From: an uncultured Candidatus Binatia bacterium | GTDB taxonomy: Bacteria; Desulfobacterota; Binatia; Bin18 | NCBI GenBank assembly: GCA_958296235.1 | Contig: OY282457.1 | Coordinates: 2,533,338 to 2,597,337 of the forward strand | DNA length: 64,000 nt | Reading direction: 5' to 3' | Part shown: positions 52,969 through 62,155 of the stretch, one piece after another | How the letters are laid out: each line of letters starts with the position of its first letter | Position numbering within the stretch: the first letter of the stretch is position 1 | The notes under the pieces: model-generated | Seen by the model: only the letters and a program-made list of their open reading frames with translations | What the model was told of the DNA's origin: nothing | Databases searched by the model: none | Made by a program: the position numbers and the translations under genes

Positions 52969-53097
52969 GTATTCCTCCCCAGGGCTGCACGCAGCTTATC
53001 CAGCCTGCTCCTTGACTGTCAACTGGATTCGCTTCCGCCCCGGTCTAGCCCGTCTGGGGTATTGTTGTTAGGTAGGGTGCACGGAGGTAGAGGGAGG

Positions 53098-54270
53098 ATG
53101 GCGACAGCGCGTTTTTGCCCGCAGTGTGGGACAAAGACTATCCCCAAAGCACATTTCTGTACAAATTGTGGGGAAGCCCTCGGGGGCCAGGCCGGCGGGC
53201 AGAAGGCCCGGAAATCGGCCGCCCCACCAGCGGCCGGCGCCCAGCGGTGGCCGCTTCCCGGCATCATCGTTTTGTCCTGCTACCTCGCCGTCGGTCTCGG
53301 ACTCTGGGTGTTTGTCCTTCGGACAGAGCCTTTCACCCCGACCCCGACCGGTTCCACTCAAGCCAGCACGGGCGGTTCGGCCCTGCCTCAGGATCATCCC
53401 GAGGTTGCCTTGCCTGAGGAGGTGAAGAGTCGTATCGCGGAACTGGCCGCCCAAGCCAATGCCGCCCCGCACGACCCTAATGCGTGGCGGACCCTGGCTG
53501 AAGTCCAGTTCCGGGCGTCGCAGCTGGATGCCAGCTATCGCAGTGCGGCCCTGGCCTCGTATCGCAAGCTGTTTGAACTTGCGCCAAGTGACCTGGACGC
53601 TCTCCGCGGCTTGGGGAATGTGTCCTACGACCTTGAGGAACACCACAAAGCGATCGAGTATTATCAGCGCTACTTGGCGCTGAAACCGGATGATGCCAGC
53701 GTAACGACCGACCTCGGGACCATGTACCTCTACACCGGCCAGGTCGATCAAGCCATCGCTTCCTATCAATCCGTCTTGGCCAAGCAGCCAGGCTTCTTTC
53801 AGGCGCATTTTAACCTGGGGGTTGCCTACCAGGAGAAGGGCCTGCCCGAACAGGCGGTTGCCTCATTACAGCAGGCCAAGAGTCTGACGGATAATACCGC
53901 CATTCAGGCCCGTATCGACCAGCTCCTGGAACAATTCTCGAACGGGGCGGCCCCGTCCCGAACCGCGTCAACAACAAATTCCTCAGCCTCACCATTTCAG
54001 CAAGCGGTGGAAGCGCTCTTTCGCTCACATGAAATGATGGCGCCCAAAATCGTCCGCATCGAGTGGCTGTCGCCAACTCAGGCCAGGGTCTTCTTTCGCA
54101 ATTTCCCTATGGCTGGTATGCCTCAGACGGTCCGCGATAGTTTCAGAGAAAAACTCCGGGACCAGATCATCGATGCCCGGCAAAAGGCTGCCGTCAGTGG
54201 TGTGGCGACCGTTGAGCTTATCGACATTGATACCCAGCAAGTTATGGAGACTCTCACGACCACTTCATAG
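53098..54270 (+). CDS. zinc-ribbon/TPR membrane protein
   Basis: This 390-residue protein starts with a zinc ribbon (CPQCG at 7-11 and CTNCG at 20-24), then one transmembrane helix (GIIVLSCYLAVGLGLWVFVL, about 55-75). Several tetratricopeptide repeats follow: FELAPSDLDALRGLGNVSYD, EYYQRYLALKPDDASVTTDL, YQSVLAKQPGFFQAHFNLGV. The C-terminal 100 residues form another domain. The start is set by GGAGGTAGAGGGAGG. A variant repeat arm (54271-54285) begins right after the stop, then the AAA gene starts. Confidence 0.85.
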   Translation: MATARFCPQCGTKTIPKAHFCTNCGEALGGQAGGQKARKSAAPPAAGAQRWPLPGIIVLSCYLAVGLGLWVFVLRTEPFTPTPTGSTQASTGGSALPQDHPEVALPEEVKSRIAELAAQANAAPHDPNAWRTLAEVQFRASQLDASYRSAALASYRKLFELAPSDLDALRGLGNVSYDLEEHHKAIEYYQRYLALKPDDASVTTDLGTMYLYTGQVDQAIASYQSVLAKQPGFFQAHFNLGVAYQEKGLPEQAVASLQQAKSLTDNTAIQARIDQLLEQFSNGAAPSRTASTTNSSASPFQQAVEALFRSHEMMAPKIVRIEWLSPTQARVFFRNFPMAGMPQTVRDSFREKLRDQIIDARQKAAVSGVATVELIDIDTQQVMETLTTTS

Positions 54271-54285
54271 CAGAGTAAACGAGTC
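54271..54285 (+). repeat. dispersed repeat arm, variant
   Basis: CAGAGTAAACGAGTC matches the consensus arm over GAGTAAACG. It abuts the TPR gene stop and precedes the AAA gene RBS region. Confidence 0.4.
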
Positions 54286-54291
54286 ACGATT

Positions 54292-55119
54292 ATGAGCGAA
54301 GCAACTACTCCGAATGGCGCGGTTCCGTTTTATTTACCCATAGGCGATGAGGTCGAGATTTTTCAGGCAGCCTATGAGTGCCGCCTGCCTGTGCTGCTGA
54401 AAGGTCCGACCGGCTGCGGCAAGACCCGCTTTGTCGAGCATATGGCCCATGTGCTCATGCCCAACCGCGATCAGGAAGCCCCCGAAAACATCGTCACGGT
54501 CGCCTGCCATGAAGACCTGACCGGGAGCGATCTGGTCGGGCGCTATCTGATTAAGGGCGATGATACCGTCTGGGTGGACGGGCCGCTGACCCAGGCGGTC
54601 CGCACCGGGGCGATTTGTTATCTGGACGAGATCGTGGAAGCGCGCAAGGATACCATTGTCCTTATCCATCCGCTGACCGACCATCGGCGTATTCTGCCGG
54701 TTGATAAGCGGGCCGAAATCCTTGAGGCGCATGAGAATTTTCTGCTGGTTATCTCGTACAACCCCGGCTACCAGAGCATCCTCAAAGACCTCAAACACTC
54801 TACGCGGCAGCGCTTTGTCACAGTCGAGTTCACCTACCCGCCCCGCGATAAGGAAGCCGAGATCATCGCCCACGAGAGTGATTTGCCCCTGGAAACCGCA
54901 CTCGACCTCGCCAAGCTGGGCGAAAAGGTCCGCCACCTGAAGGCCAGTGGCCTTGAAGAAGGCGTCAGCACGCGGCTGCTCATTTATTCCGGCCAGCTCA
55001 TCCGCCAGGGCGTGACACCGCGGCGCGCCTGCACTGTGGCCGTCTCCCGTTCACTGACGGATGACAACGACTCCCAGCGCGCGATTGATGAGGTCATTAA
55101 CGCGATCTTCGCGGAGTAG
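54292..55119 (+). CDS. AAA+ ATPase of the CbbQ/NirQ/NorQ group
   Basis: This 275-residue MoxR-type ATPase has Walker [14 protein letters not shown] (37-49), Walker [12 protein letters not shown] (about 105-115), and arginine-finger region [15 protein letters not shown]. Relatives activate metalloenzymes such as nitric oxide reductase or Rubisco together with a VWA-domain partner. No VWA, nitric-oxide-reductase or Rubisco gene is in the window. The TPR/zinc-ribbon gene precedes it on the same strand, 21 bp apart. Confidence 0.93.
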   Translation: MSEATTPNGAVPFYLPIGDEVEIFQAAYECRLPVLLKGPTGCGKTRFVEHMAHVLMPNRDQEAPENIVTVACHEDLTGSDLVGRYLIKGDDTVWVDGPLTQAVRTGAICYLDEIVEARKDTIVLIHPLTDHRRILPVDKRAEILEAHENFLLVISYNPGYQSILKDLKHSTRQRFVTVEFTYPPRDKEAEIIAHESDLPLETALDLAKLGEKVRHLKASGLEEGVSTRLLIYSGQLIRQGVTPRRACTVAVSRSLTDDNDSQRAIDEVINAIFAE

Positions 55120-55182
55120 GTCTGGCCGCGTCTGTCGTCGTTTGTTGTCTGGATGATACGATTCCTACGAAGGAAGTCACCA

Positions 55183-56190
55183 ATGAGCGTAAGGCAACTG
55201 CCGTTAAGCATCCTGCCCTGGATAATCGCAGGACATATTCCAGGCGTCTATTCGATGTACCAGTGGCTCAGGAAATCGGGGTGGGTGAGGACCAAACTCG
55301 TGGAGACCGAATCAGCCCGGTATTGCTACTCGGTTTGGTTACGTCACCTAGTCAAGATGCACGAGAACGCTCTGCCGACCGACCCGCAGGCCGTAGCCGA
55401 GCTCGGCCCGGGCAGATCACTCGGCGTCGGCGCAGCAGCACTCATTACTGGCGTGGAGAGCTACGAAGCGTTTGATGTCGTCCAGCACGCGCACACCGAG
55501 CGCAACCTGGCGGTGTTCGATGATTTGGTCGATCTGTTCAGCAGACGAGAGAAAATTCCCGGCGACGATGAGTTTCCCGGGATTGAGCCGAAACTTGCGT
55601 CCTGCCGGTTTCCGGACCACGTGTTGACGGACGAACGGCTCAACCGCGTCCTAGAAACGAAGCGGCTCGACCGCTTGCGGCGGTCATTCGCCGCGCTGGG
55701 CGACGGCGATTCATGCGTTCGCTACCAAGCCCCTTGGCACGACATCCAGGCGAGCAGGGAGGGATCAGTAGATCTCATCTTCTCCCAAACGGTGCTTGAG
55801 CATGTAGATAACATAGCCTTTACCTACGACGTAATGTACCGTCTGCTCAAGCCGGGCGGGTACATGTCCCACACTATCGACTTTAGCGGCCATAATACGG
55901 CGATAGATTGGAACGGCCATTGGACATATTCCGATCTCGTTTGGCAATTCATTCGGGGCCGACGTGCATATTTACTCAACCGCAGCCCCTGTTCATGGCA
56001 CCTCAAAGAAATCGAGATGTGTGGGTTCGACATCGTCTACGCCGAGCGACGTATGCATCCGTCGAAGATTGACAAGCGGCAACTTGCCCCGTACCTTCAG
56101 GGGAAATTACAGACGGGCGACCTCACTACTTCGGATGTTTTCGTGCAGGCCGTAAAGCTACCCGCCACAGAAGCAGACTCTCGGGTATAA
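55183..56190 (+). CDS. class I SAM-dependent methyltransferase
   Basis: This 335-residue protein has a methyltransferase domain: AELGPGRSLGVGAAALITG (SAM-binding, about 73-91), VDLIFSQTVLEHVDNI, and YDVMYRLLKPGGYMSHTIDF. The N-terminus is an extra ~50-residue segment. It looks like a glycan or secondary-metabolite methyltransferase. The start at 55183 follows GAAGGAAG. Codon use seems less GC-biased than neighbours, which may indicate transfer. It converges with the uracil-DNA glycosylase. Confidence 0.85.
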   Translation: MSVRQLPLSILPWIIAGHIPGVYSMYQWLRKSGWVRTKLVETESARYCYSVWLRHLVKMHENALPTDPQAVAELGPGRSLGVGAAALITGVESYEAFDVVQHAHTERNLAVFDDLVDLFSRREKIPGDDEFPGIEPKLASCRFPDHVLTDERLNRVLETKRLDRLRRSFAALGDGDSCVRYQAPWHDIQASREGSVDLIFSQTVLEHVDNIAFTYDVMYRLLKPGGYMSHTIDFSGHNTAIDWNGHWTYSDLVWQFIRGRRAYLLNRSPCSWHLKEIEMCGFDIVYAERRMHPSKIDKRQLAPYLQGKLQTGDLTTSDVFVQAVKLPATEADSRV

Positions 56191-56206
56191 ATCGTAGCCG
56201 CACGCC

Positions 56207-56903
56207 TCATGAAAGGATCTCCCGCGCCTCGCGGAAGACAGAGTGAAACATAGGCCGCGTCAGCCGACCGGTAAAGGTATTCTGTTGGCTGGGATGGTAG
56301 GAACCGATGAGGCTGACGCCATCCCCTTCGGCTCAGGGCAGGCAGGTCGTAGCGCTTGCCATGCCCGAATTTCGGCCTGGGCGTCGGAACCCGCAGGCCG
56401 ACTTCTCGCCGGGCTTTGAGATAGGCTGAAAAAGCCAGTTGTCCCAGCCCAACAACGACCCTGACCTGTTTCAGCAGTTGGATTTCACGCAGCAAATAGG
56501 GTTGACACGCTTCGAATTCTTCTCGCGACGGCTTGTTGTCCGGCGGCGCGCAATGGACGGCCGCGGTAATATACGCGTCCTGTAACCTGAGGCCATCGTC
56601 GATATGGGTTGAAGTCGGTTGGCTGGCGAAGCCATAGGCGTGTAATGCGCCGAATACCCAGTCCCCACTGCGATCTCCGGTAAACACCCGCCCCGTCCGA
56701 TTGCCGCCATGCGCTGCCGGCGCCAGGCCGACCACATACAGGCGCGCGCTGCGCTCACCAAGGCTCGGCACCGGCTTGCCCCAATAGTCCCAGTCGCGGT
56801 AGCGCTTGACTTTCTCCTGGGCCGTGCGCCGGCAGTGCTGAACGAGCCGGGGACAGCGCCGACAGGCAACGATCTGGCGTTGGAGTTGGGCGATGGTCCG
56901 CAT
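56207..56903 (-). pseudogene. uracil-DNA glycosylase, family 5, frameshifted
   Basis: Frame one gives a convincing family 4/5 UDG: Cys14 and Cys17 in VACRRCPRL, GLAPAAHGGNRTGRVFTGDRS, HCAPPDNKPSREEFEACQPYLL (in part; the other two cluster cysteines), and KFGHGKRYDLPAL. Around 56320-56330, one extra base shifts the frame. The shifted frame restores [17 protein letters not shown] and ends at a TGA at 56207-56209. So the real C-terminus is about 45 codons in another frame; the unshifted frame would run to 56097 as nonsense. A mutation or a sequencing error can explain it. Confidence 0.82.
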
Positions 56904-56940
56904 AGGCAAGCAGGAATCCCCGTCTCCCCGGCGGCTGGCT

Positions 56941-58407
56941 CTACAAGCTCAACACATATTGCACGAGCGTCCGCACGCCAAAGCCGGTCCCGCCTCTCGG
57001 GGCCCGCTCTGAAAAGGCCGGACCGGCAATATCCAGATGCGCCCAGGGAACCTCCGAGACAAACTCTTCAAGAAAAAGCGCCGCGGTAATCGCCCCCCCA
57101 TAGCCCCCACCGATATTTTTAATGTCGGCAATGGAACTCTTGATGTCGTCCTTATACTCCTTCACCAGGGGCATGGGCCATAATTGCTCGCCCGTCTCTT
57201 TGCTGCTGGCTAACAAATCATCCGTCAGCTTTTGATTATTGCTGAACAGACCGGCGACCTGGGAGCCCAGGGCGACCATACAAGCGCCGGTTAAGGTGGC
57301 CAGGTCAATAATGACGTCGGGCTTATCTTCTACGGCACAGATCAACGCGTCAGCCAGGATCAAACGGCCCTCTGCGTCTGTATTGAGGACCTCGACGGTT
57401 TTGCCGTTTCGATAGCTGATGATATCACCGGGTTTCTGAGCCGTGCCGCTCGGCATATTTTCAGACGAGGGCACATACCCCGTGACTTGCACCTGCGGTT
57501 TGAGTTGAGCAATCGCCCGCATCGTCCCCAGTACGGTTGCCCCACCCGACATATCAATTTTCATCGTCTCCATGGACTTGGCCGGCTTGAGAGAGAGTCC
57601 GCCAGAGTCAAAGGTGAGACCCTTCCCGACCAGGGCGACTTTCTTTTTGGGCTTGGCCGCAGGGGTATAGCGCAGCTTGATGAAGCGCGGCTCTTCTGGA
57701 CCGCCGCGCGAAACCGCCAGCAGCCCGTGCATTTTGGCCGCCTTGATCTTGTTTACACCCCAGACTTCGGTCTTGAGTCCGTTTCCGTCAGAGAGCTTTT
57801 TGGCTTGATTCGCCAGATACGTTGGGGTTGAAACCGAAGCGGGTTCATTGACTAAATCGCGTGCCAGAAAGACGCCCGGAACCGTATTTTGAACCGTTTC
57901 GAGGGCGCGGCTCAGCCGAGCGCTTTTCCTGAGACCAGGACCAACCAGGGTGAAGGTCTCAATTGCCGTCTTCTTCCCGTTGTTGGATTTGTACTTCTGA
58001 AAGACATAACCGGACAGCAGTATCCCTTCGAGGATAGCGGCGCCCATCTCCTGAACATCCAGACCTGGTTCGACAAACCACGCCAGGCTCTTCGCTCGTT
58101 GCTCCTGCGCCTGGCGGCGGGCCGTGGCTCCGACCTGACGCCAGGTGGACGACTCAACGCTCCCGCGCTTGCCAAGTCCAACCAGCAGGACCACTACGCT
58201 GGGGAGACGTTTATGCGTCTGGAACAGGAGAGTCTCGCCACGTTTGCCTTGGAATCGGCGGCGTCTCACCTGCTCGCGCAGCGCGCCGTCCACCGCAGCA
58301 TCAAGGGCTTTCAGGTTTTCAGCGTTTTGTTTCCCCTGCACGACCGAGACAACCAGCAGGTCAGTGCGGACTGCCGTAATGGCTTGCGATTGGACCCGAA
58401 CGTTCAT
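56941..58407 (-). CDS. pepA: leucyl aminopeptidase (M17)
   Basis: This 488-residue cytosolic aminopeptidase removes N-terminal residues with two metal ions. The C-terminal catalytic domain has VGKGLTFDSGGLSLKPA (Lys and Asp ligands), MKIDMSGGATVLGTM and the signature VLNTDAEGRLILADAL. The N-terminal macro-like domain is present (SVVVLLVGLGKRGSVES). The length is normal for the family. Some members also bind DNA. Confidence 0.95.
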   Translation of the reverse strand: MNVRVQSQAITAVRTDLLVVSVVQGKQNAENLKALDAAVDGALREQVRRRRFQGKRGETLLFQTHKRLPSVVVLLVGLGKRGSVESSTWRQVGATARRQAQEQRAKSLAWFVEPGLDVQEMGAAILEGILLSGYVFQKYKSNNGKKTAIETFTLVGPGLRKSARLSRALETVQNTVPGVFLARDLVNEPASVSTPTYLANQAKKLSDGNGLKTEVWGVNKIKAAKMHGLLAVSRGGPEEPRFIKLRYTPAAKPKKKVALVGKGLTFDSGGLSLKPAKSMETMKIDMSGGATVLGTMRAIAQLKPQVQVTGYVPSSENMPSGTAQKPGDIISYRNGKTVEVLNTDAEGRLILADALICAVEDKPDVIIDLATLTGACMVALGSQVAGLFSNNQKLTDDLLASSKETGEQLWPMPLVKEYKDDIKSSIADIKNIGGGYGGAITAALFLEEFVSEVPWAHLDIAGPAFSERAPRGGTGFGVRTLVQYVLSL

Positions 58408-58543
58408 AGCCGTCTTCCTTTCATGCCTGGGCGGTTAGGGGTAGGGAGCAGTCCGAGCCGGCGGTGGAGACGGACAGAAAAAAGGAGAGGGTTCCCCTAC
58501 CCTTTCTGGTAAAAGCCTGGGCTGAGGCCGAAGCACAAGAATA

Positions 58544-58693
58544 TTACGCAGCCAGGGCGCGCAACTGCCGTTTAACAGAACGGATAGCGCGTCGGATCTT
58601 TTTGAGTTCTTTGTGTTCCTTTTGCTCCAGGGCCGTATCACGTTGCCCTTTGAGCTCTTTCATCTGTTTTTTCAGGTCGGCCTTTTCTGCCAT
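58544..58693 (-). CDS. small charged helical protein (49 residues)
   Basis: This frame has ATG at 58693 after AAGGAAG and encodes MAEKADLKKQMKELKGQRD followed by an Arg/Lys-rich helix (IRRAIRSVKRQLRALAA). It is nearly all charged helix and looks like a coiled coil. It lies 15 bp after the zinc-ribbon membrane gene on the same strand. The clear start, RBS and biased composition support it as real. Its role is unknown. Confidence 0.65.
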   Translation of the reverse strand: MAEKADLKKQMKELKGQRDTALEQKEHKELKKIRRAIRSVKRQLRALAA

Positions 58694-58708
58694 GATTTCT
58701 TCCTTACG

Positions 58709-59011
58709 CTACTCTTCTTTTTCTTCCCGGTTGGGCTTGAAGGTCTTTTTTGCCAGATAAAACATTGCCGCGCCAGCCACCCCATACATCAGTATGCCCT
58801 CAACCAGCCCGACTCCGCCAGCGAGCATGAGCACCAGGACAACCAGGGCTGTCCCGATGACAGCCACAACCTTTTCAATCCGCTCCTCCCGTCCGCGGAC
58901 CTCTTCCACATGCGCGCTCACCCGCGTTCCACACTCCGGACAACGACCGTTGCGCTTGCGGTAGAGGATTTTTCCGCACTGGGGACAGGGGATCCGGAGA
59001 TGGAGTGGCAT
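58709..59011 (-). CDS. zinc-ribbon membrane protein
   Basis: This 100-residue protein has an N-terminal zinc ribbon (CPQCG near 9-13, CPECG near 24-28) and two transmembrane helices (VVAVIGTALVVLVLMLAGG and LVEGILMYGVAGAAMFYLA), with a short basic tail. The ATG at 59011 is used because the ribbon begins there; the frame is open further. The dispersed palindrome lies just upstream (59028-59079). Confidence 0.75.
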   Translation of the reverse strand: MPLHLRIPCPQCGKILYRKRNGRCPECGTRVSAHVEEVRGREERIEKVVAVIGTALVVLVLMLAGGVGLVEGILMYGVAGAAMFYLAKKTFKPNREEKEE

Positions 59012-59027
59012 AGGCTGGAAACACGAA

Positions 59028-59079
59028 AAAGAGTAAACGTGTCCAGCTTTGTTTGATGTGGAGGACACGTTTACTCTTT
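59028..59079. repeat. dispersed palindrome, best copy
   Basis: Perfect 17-bp arms AAAGAGTAAACGTGTCC (59028-59044) and GGACACGTTTACTCTTT (59063-59079) flank an 18-base loop. It sits between 2-oxoacid oxidoreductase beta and the zinc-ribbon gene and is the reference copy for the family. Confidence 0.85.
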
Positions 59080-59116
59080 GGCCCCGGCTCGTCACACGCA
59101 GAGACAAACCGGGGCC
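59080..59116 (-). terminator. hairpin after the 2-oxoacid oxidoreductase beta gene
   Basis: GGCCCCGG (59080-59087) and CCGGGGCC (59109-59116) form a stable stem 20 bp after the korB stop. There is no T run, so termination is only possible. Confidence 0.4.
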
Positions 59117-59135
59117 GGCTCAACGGTTGAGAAAA

Positions 59136-60149
59136 TTATTCTACGGACCAGACATCTCCACGACGCAGGAGGGTGTCAATATTCCCTGGGCCAGACTTCT
59201 CGATAGCGTCCTGAATCTGTTTGTTCATCAAGGACTCAATAGTCGGCCGTTGGGTTGAAAACAGCACCCCGACCGGCGTGGGGAAGTCGGGGGGTGTCAT
59301 GCGACCGAGCAAATAGGCCAGCGTTTGATCGTGTTCATCGTGAACCAGCAGGTCTGCGGTACCGATGCCATTCCCAATCGTGACCACTTCAGGGGTCAGG
59401 CCGTTAAGACGAATACCCCGATCTTTGTTCTTGCCAAAAACCATGGGTTTGCCGTGCTCAAGCAGCAGTTGGGTATCGGCCTTGGAGTCTTTCGCCTTCA
59501 GATATTCCCAGGCGCCGTCATTATAGACGTTGCAGTTTTGTAGAATTTCAATAAACGCTCCGCCCTGATGGGCGGCTGCGCGTCGCAGCGTTTCCTGCTG
59601 ATGCTTGGCCTCGGTGTCGATGCTGCGGGCAATAAACGTCGCCTCTGCTCCCATTGCCAGGGCGATCGGGTTGAGCGGATGGTCGGCCGAGCCCATGGGC
59701 GTGGATTTGGCAACTTTGCCGAGTTCTGAAGTTGGCGAGTATTGGCCTTTCGTCAGGCCGTAAATCCGGTTGTTGAAAAGCATGATTTTGAGCTCAACAT
59801 TCCGGCGCAACGCATGAATGAGATGATTGCCGCCAATGCTCAAACCGTCGCCGTCACCGGTAACCAGCCAAATGTGCAGGTCGGGTCGGGAGATCTTGAG
59901 TCCGGTTGCAATCGCCGGCGCCCGCCCATGAATGGTATGAAAGCCATACGTATTCATGTAGTACGGGAAGCGACTTGAGCAGCCGATGCCCGAAATGAAG
60001 ACCGCTTTTTCTTTTGGGATGCCGAATTCAGGAAAAATCTTCTGGACCTGAGCCAGAATGGCATAATCTCCACAACCCGGACACCAACGGACATCCTGGT
60101 CTGAAACAAAGTCTTTCCGTGTCAGTTTTACCGCAGCTTCTGTGCTCAT
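59136..60149 (-). CDS. 2-oxoacid:ferredoxin oxidoreductase subunit beta
   Basis: This 337-residue thiamine-diphosphate subunit has WCPGCGDYAILAQVQKIF (residues 22-39), SGIGCSSRFPYYMNTYG and the TPP motif VTGDGDGLSIGGNHLIHALRRN (about 96-117, in part). It decarboxylates a 2-oxoacid such as 2-oxoglutarate or pyruvate and passes electrons to ferredoxin. The alpha gene is 5 bp upstream on the same strand. The GLSIGGNH variant is the common form in 2-oxoglutarate-type (KorB) enzymes. Confidence 0.95.
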   Translation of the reverse strand: MSTEAAVKLTRKDFVSDQDVRWCPGCGDYAILAQVQKIFPEFGIPKEKAVFISGIGCSSRFPYYMNTYGFHTIHGRAPAIATGLKISRPDLHIWLVTGDGDGLSIGGNHLIHALRRNVELKIMLFNNRIYGLTKGQYSPTSELGKVAKSTPMGSADHPLNPIALAMGAEATFIARSIDTEAKHQQETLRRAAAHQGGAFIEILQNCNVYNDGAWEYLKAKDSKADTQLLLEHGKPMVFGKNKDRGIRLNGLTPEVVTIGNGIGTADLLVHDEHDQTLAYLLGRMTPPDFPTPVGVLFSTQRPTIESLMNKQIQDAIEKSGPGNIDTLLRRGDVWSVE

Positions 60150-60154
60150 AGTCT

Positions 60155-62014
60155 TTAGTCCTCCAACATACGGGCAATGCGGGTTGCAACCTCAGACACC
60201 TTAAATGGACGGCCTTGGATCTTATTCAGCCCAACCGCGTCAATCAGGTATTCGGCGCGGATCAACTTGAGGAGCTGGCCCATATTCATCTCCGGGACGA
60301 GCACCTTTTCATACCGGCCCAGCACGGTGCCGAGGTCGGCTGGCAGCGGGTTCAGATAGCGCAGATGGGCGTGGGCGACCGCATGGCCTTGCGCCTGAGC
60401 GGCCTCGACCGCGGCGGCAATAGCGCCATATGTACTGCCCCAACCCAGAACCAGCAGCTTACCCTGCTCCGGTCCCTTCACCTGAGTGGGCGGCATCTCC
60501 TGAGTGATTTTCGCAACCTTTTGATGCCGGACGCGCACCATCTGTTCATGGTTGGCAGGGGCGTAGCTGATATTGCCGGTCAGGTAATCCTTTTCAATGC
60601 CGCCAATTCGGTGCTCAAGGCCGGGTGTACCGGGTTTCACCCAGGGTCGGGCCAAGGTTTCTTCATCCCGAAGATAAGGAAAGAAGCCTTGCGGATCAGT
60701 GCGAAATTCGACCGGAATGCTGGGCAGGTCGTCGACACTCGGCAGGAGCCAGGGCTCCGAGGCGTTGGCCAGGAACCCGTCCGTCAAAAGAATGACCGGC
60801 GTCATATACCTCATCGCGATCCGGGCCGCCTCAAAAGCGGCGTGAAAACAGTCAGCCGGTGTGGAGGCGGCAATCACGGGCAGGGGCGATTCTCCGTGCC
60901 GCCCATAGATCGCCTGGAGGAGGTCGGTTTGTTCAGGCTTGGTCGGCATACCCGTACTCGGCCCGGCGCGTTGGATGTTCGTAATCACCATGGGCAATTC
61001 AACTGTGGCGGCCAGACCCATAGTCTCACCCTTGAGGTTCATCCCAGGGCCGCTGGTTGTCGTAATGGCCAGTGCCCCCCCAAAAGCGGCCCCCAGGGCA
61101 GCCCCGACCCCGGCAATTTCATCTTCGGCCTGGAACGTATAGACGTTATAGTTTTTGTATTCGGCTAATTCGTGCAGCACATCGCTGGCCGGCGTAATTG
61201 GATAGCTGCCCAGAAAGAGTGGCAGCCCGGCCTTTTGGGCGGCTATCACAAAGCCCAGGGCGGTGGCCGAGTTGCCCGTGATATTGCGATATATACCAGG
61301 ATCAATCTCAGCCGGTTTGATCTCATAGGACGAGGCGAACATATCGGTATTTTCACCCAGATTGTATCCACCTTTGATGGCCAGGGTGTTGGCCTCGGCG
61401 ACAACCGGGGTCTTCCCGAATCGCTGTTGTATCCATTCCAGGGTCGGTTCAATCGGACGATTAAACAGCCATGATACAACGCCCAGGGCAAAAAAGTTTC
61501 GACTCCGCATGACCGAGCGGTTTGGGAGTCCCGTATCCTTCAGGGCCAAGGTCGTCATTTTGGTGACTTCCACTTGATAGACCTGGTATTTATCCAGCGA
61601 ATTGTCCTCAAGCGGGCTGTTTTCGTATTCGGCTTTTCTGAGGTTGGCTGTGCTGAATTCAGCCGGGTCAACGATGAGAATGCCGTTCTGCTTCAGATCG
61701 GCAATATTGGTTTTGAGCGCTGCCGGATTCATGCACACCAGGGCATCGAGATCATCCCCAGGTGTATATACATTTTTATTACTGAAATTAATCTGAAAAG
61801 CGCTCACACCGTACAGCGTGCCAGTCGGAGCCCGTATTTCCGCGGGAAAGTCGGGCAAGGTGCCGACATCATTCCCGGCAAGAACGGATTCGGATGTAAA
61901 ACGGGTGCCGGTCAACTGCATGCCATCCCCAGAATCACCGGCAAAACGAATAACGACGCTTTCACGCTCTTGCGTCGATTTCTGCAGGGGCCCCCCCGCT
62001 GGATTGGTGGCCAT
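60155..62014 (-). CDS. 2-oxoacid:acceptor oxidoreductase subunit alpha (gamma-alpha fusion)
   Basis: This 619-residue subunit fuses the gamma domain (residues 20-210: IRFAGDSGDGMQLTGTRF, LPDFPAEIRAPTGTLYG) to the alpha domain (from about 245: GNSATALGFVIAAQKAGLPLFLGSYPITPASD, in part). QAEDEIAGVGAALGAAFGGALAITTTSGPG is the conserved core. With subunit beta it forms an alpha2beta2 enzyme of the KorAB type, linking 2-oxoacid oxidation to ferredoxin in aerobes as well as anaerobes. Confidence 0.95.
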   Translation of the reverse strand: MATNPAGGPLQKSTQERESVVIRFAGDSGDGMQLTGTRFTSESVLAGNDVGTLPDFPAEIRAPTGTLYGVSAFQINFSNKNVYTPGDDLDALVCMNPAALKTNIADLKQNGILIVDPAEFSTANLRKAEYENSPLEDNSLDKYQVYQVEVTKMTTLALKDTGLPNRSVMRSRNFFALGVVSWLFNRPIEPTLEWIQQRFGKTPVVAEANTLAIKGGYNLGENTDMFASSYEIKPAEIDPGIYRNITGNSATALGFVIAAQKAGLPLFLGSYPITPASDVLHELAEYKNYNVYTFQAEDEIAGVGAALGAAFGGALAITTTSGPGMNLKGETMGLAATVELPMVITNIQRAGPSTGMPTKPEQTDLLQAIYGRHGESPLPVIAASTPADCFHAAFEAARIAMRYMTPVILLTDGFLANASEPWLLPSVDDLPSIPVEFRTDPQGFFPYLRDEETLARPWVKPGTPGLEHRIGGIEKDYLTGNISYAPANHEQMVRVRHQKVAKITQEMPPTQVKGPEQGKLLVLGWGSTYGAIAAAVEAAQAQGHAVAHAHLRYLNPLPADLGTVLGRYEKVLVPEMNMGQLLKLIRAEYLIDAVGLNKIQGRPFKVSEVATRIARMLED

Positions 62015-62155
62015 GAAATCTCCTCCCCCTCGGCTGTTACAGCACTTTTCGCGTAGAGTTGTTACAGACTCAGTCAGAATATGACCCAGGAAATTACGGA
62101 CAGGTAGAATATCCGACGTTACAAGTTCAACGCAAGAGTCCGGCTGTCACCTAGG

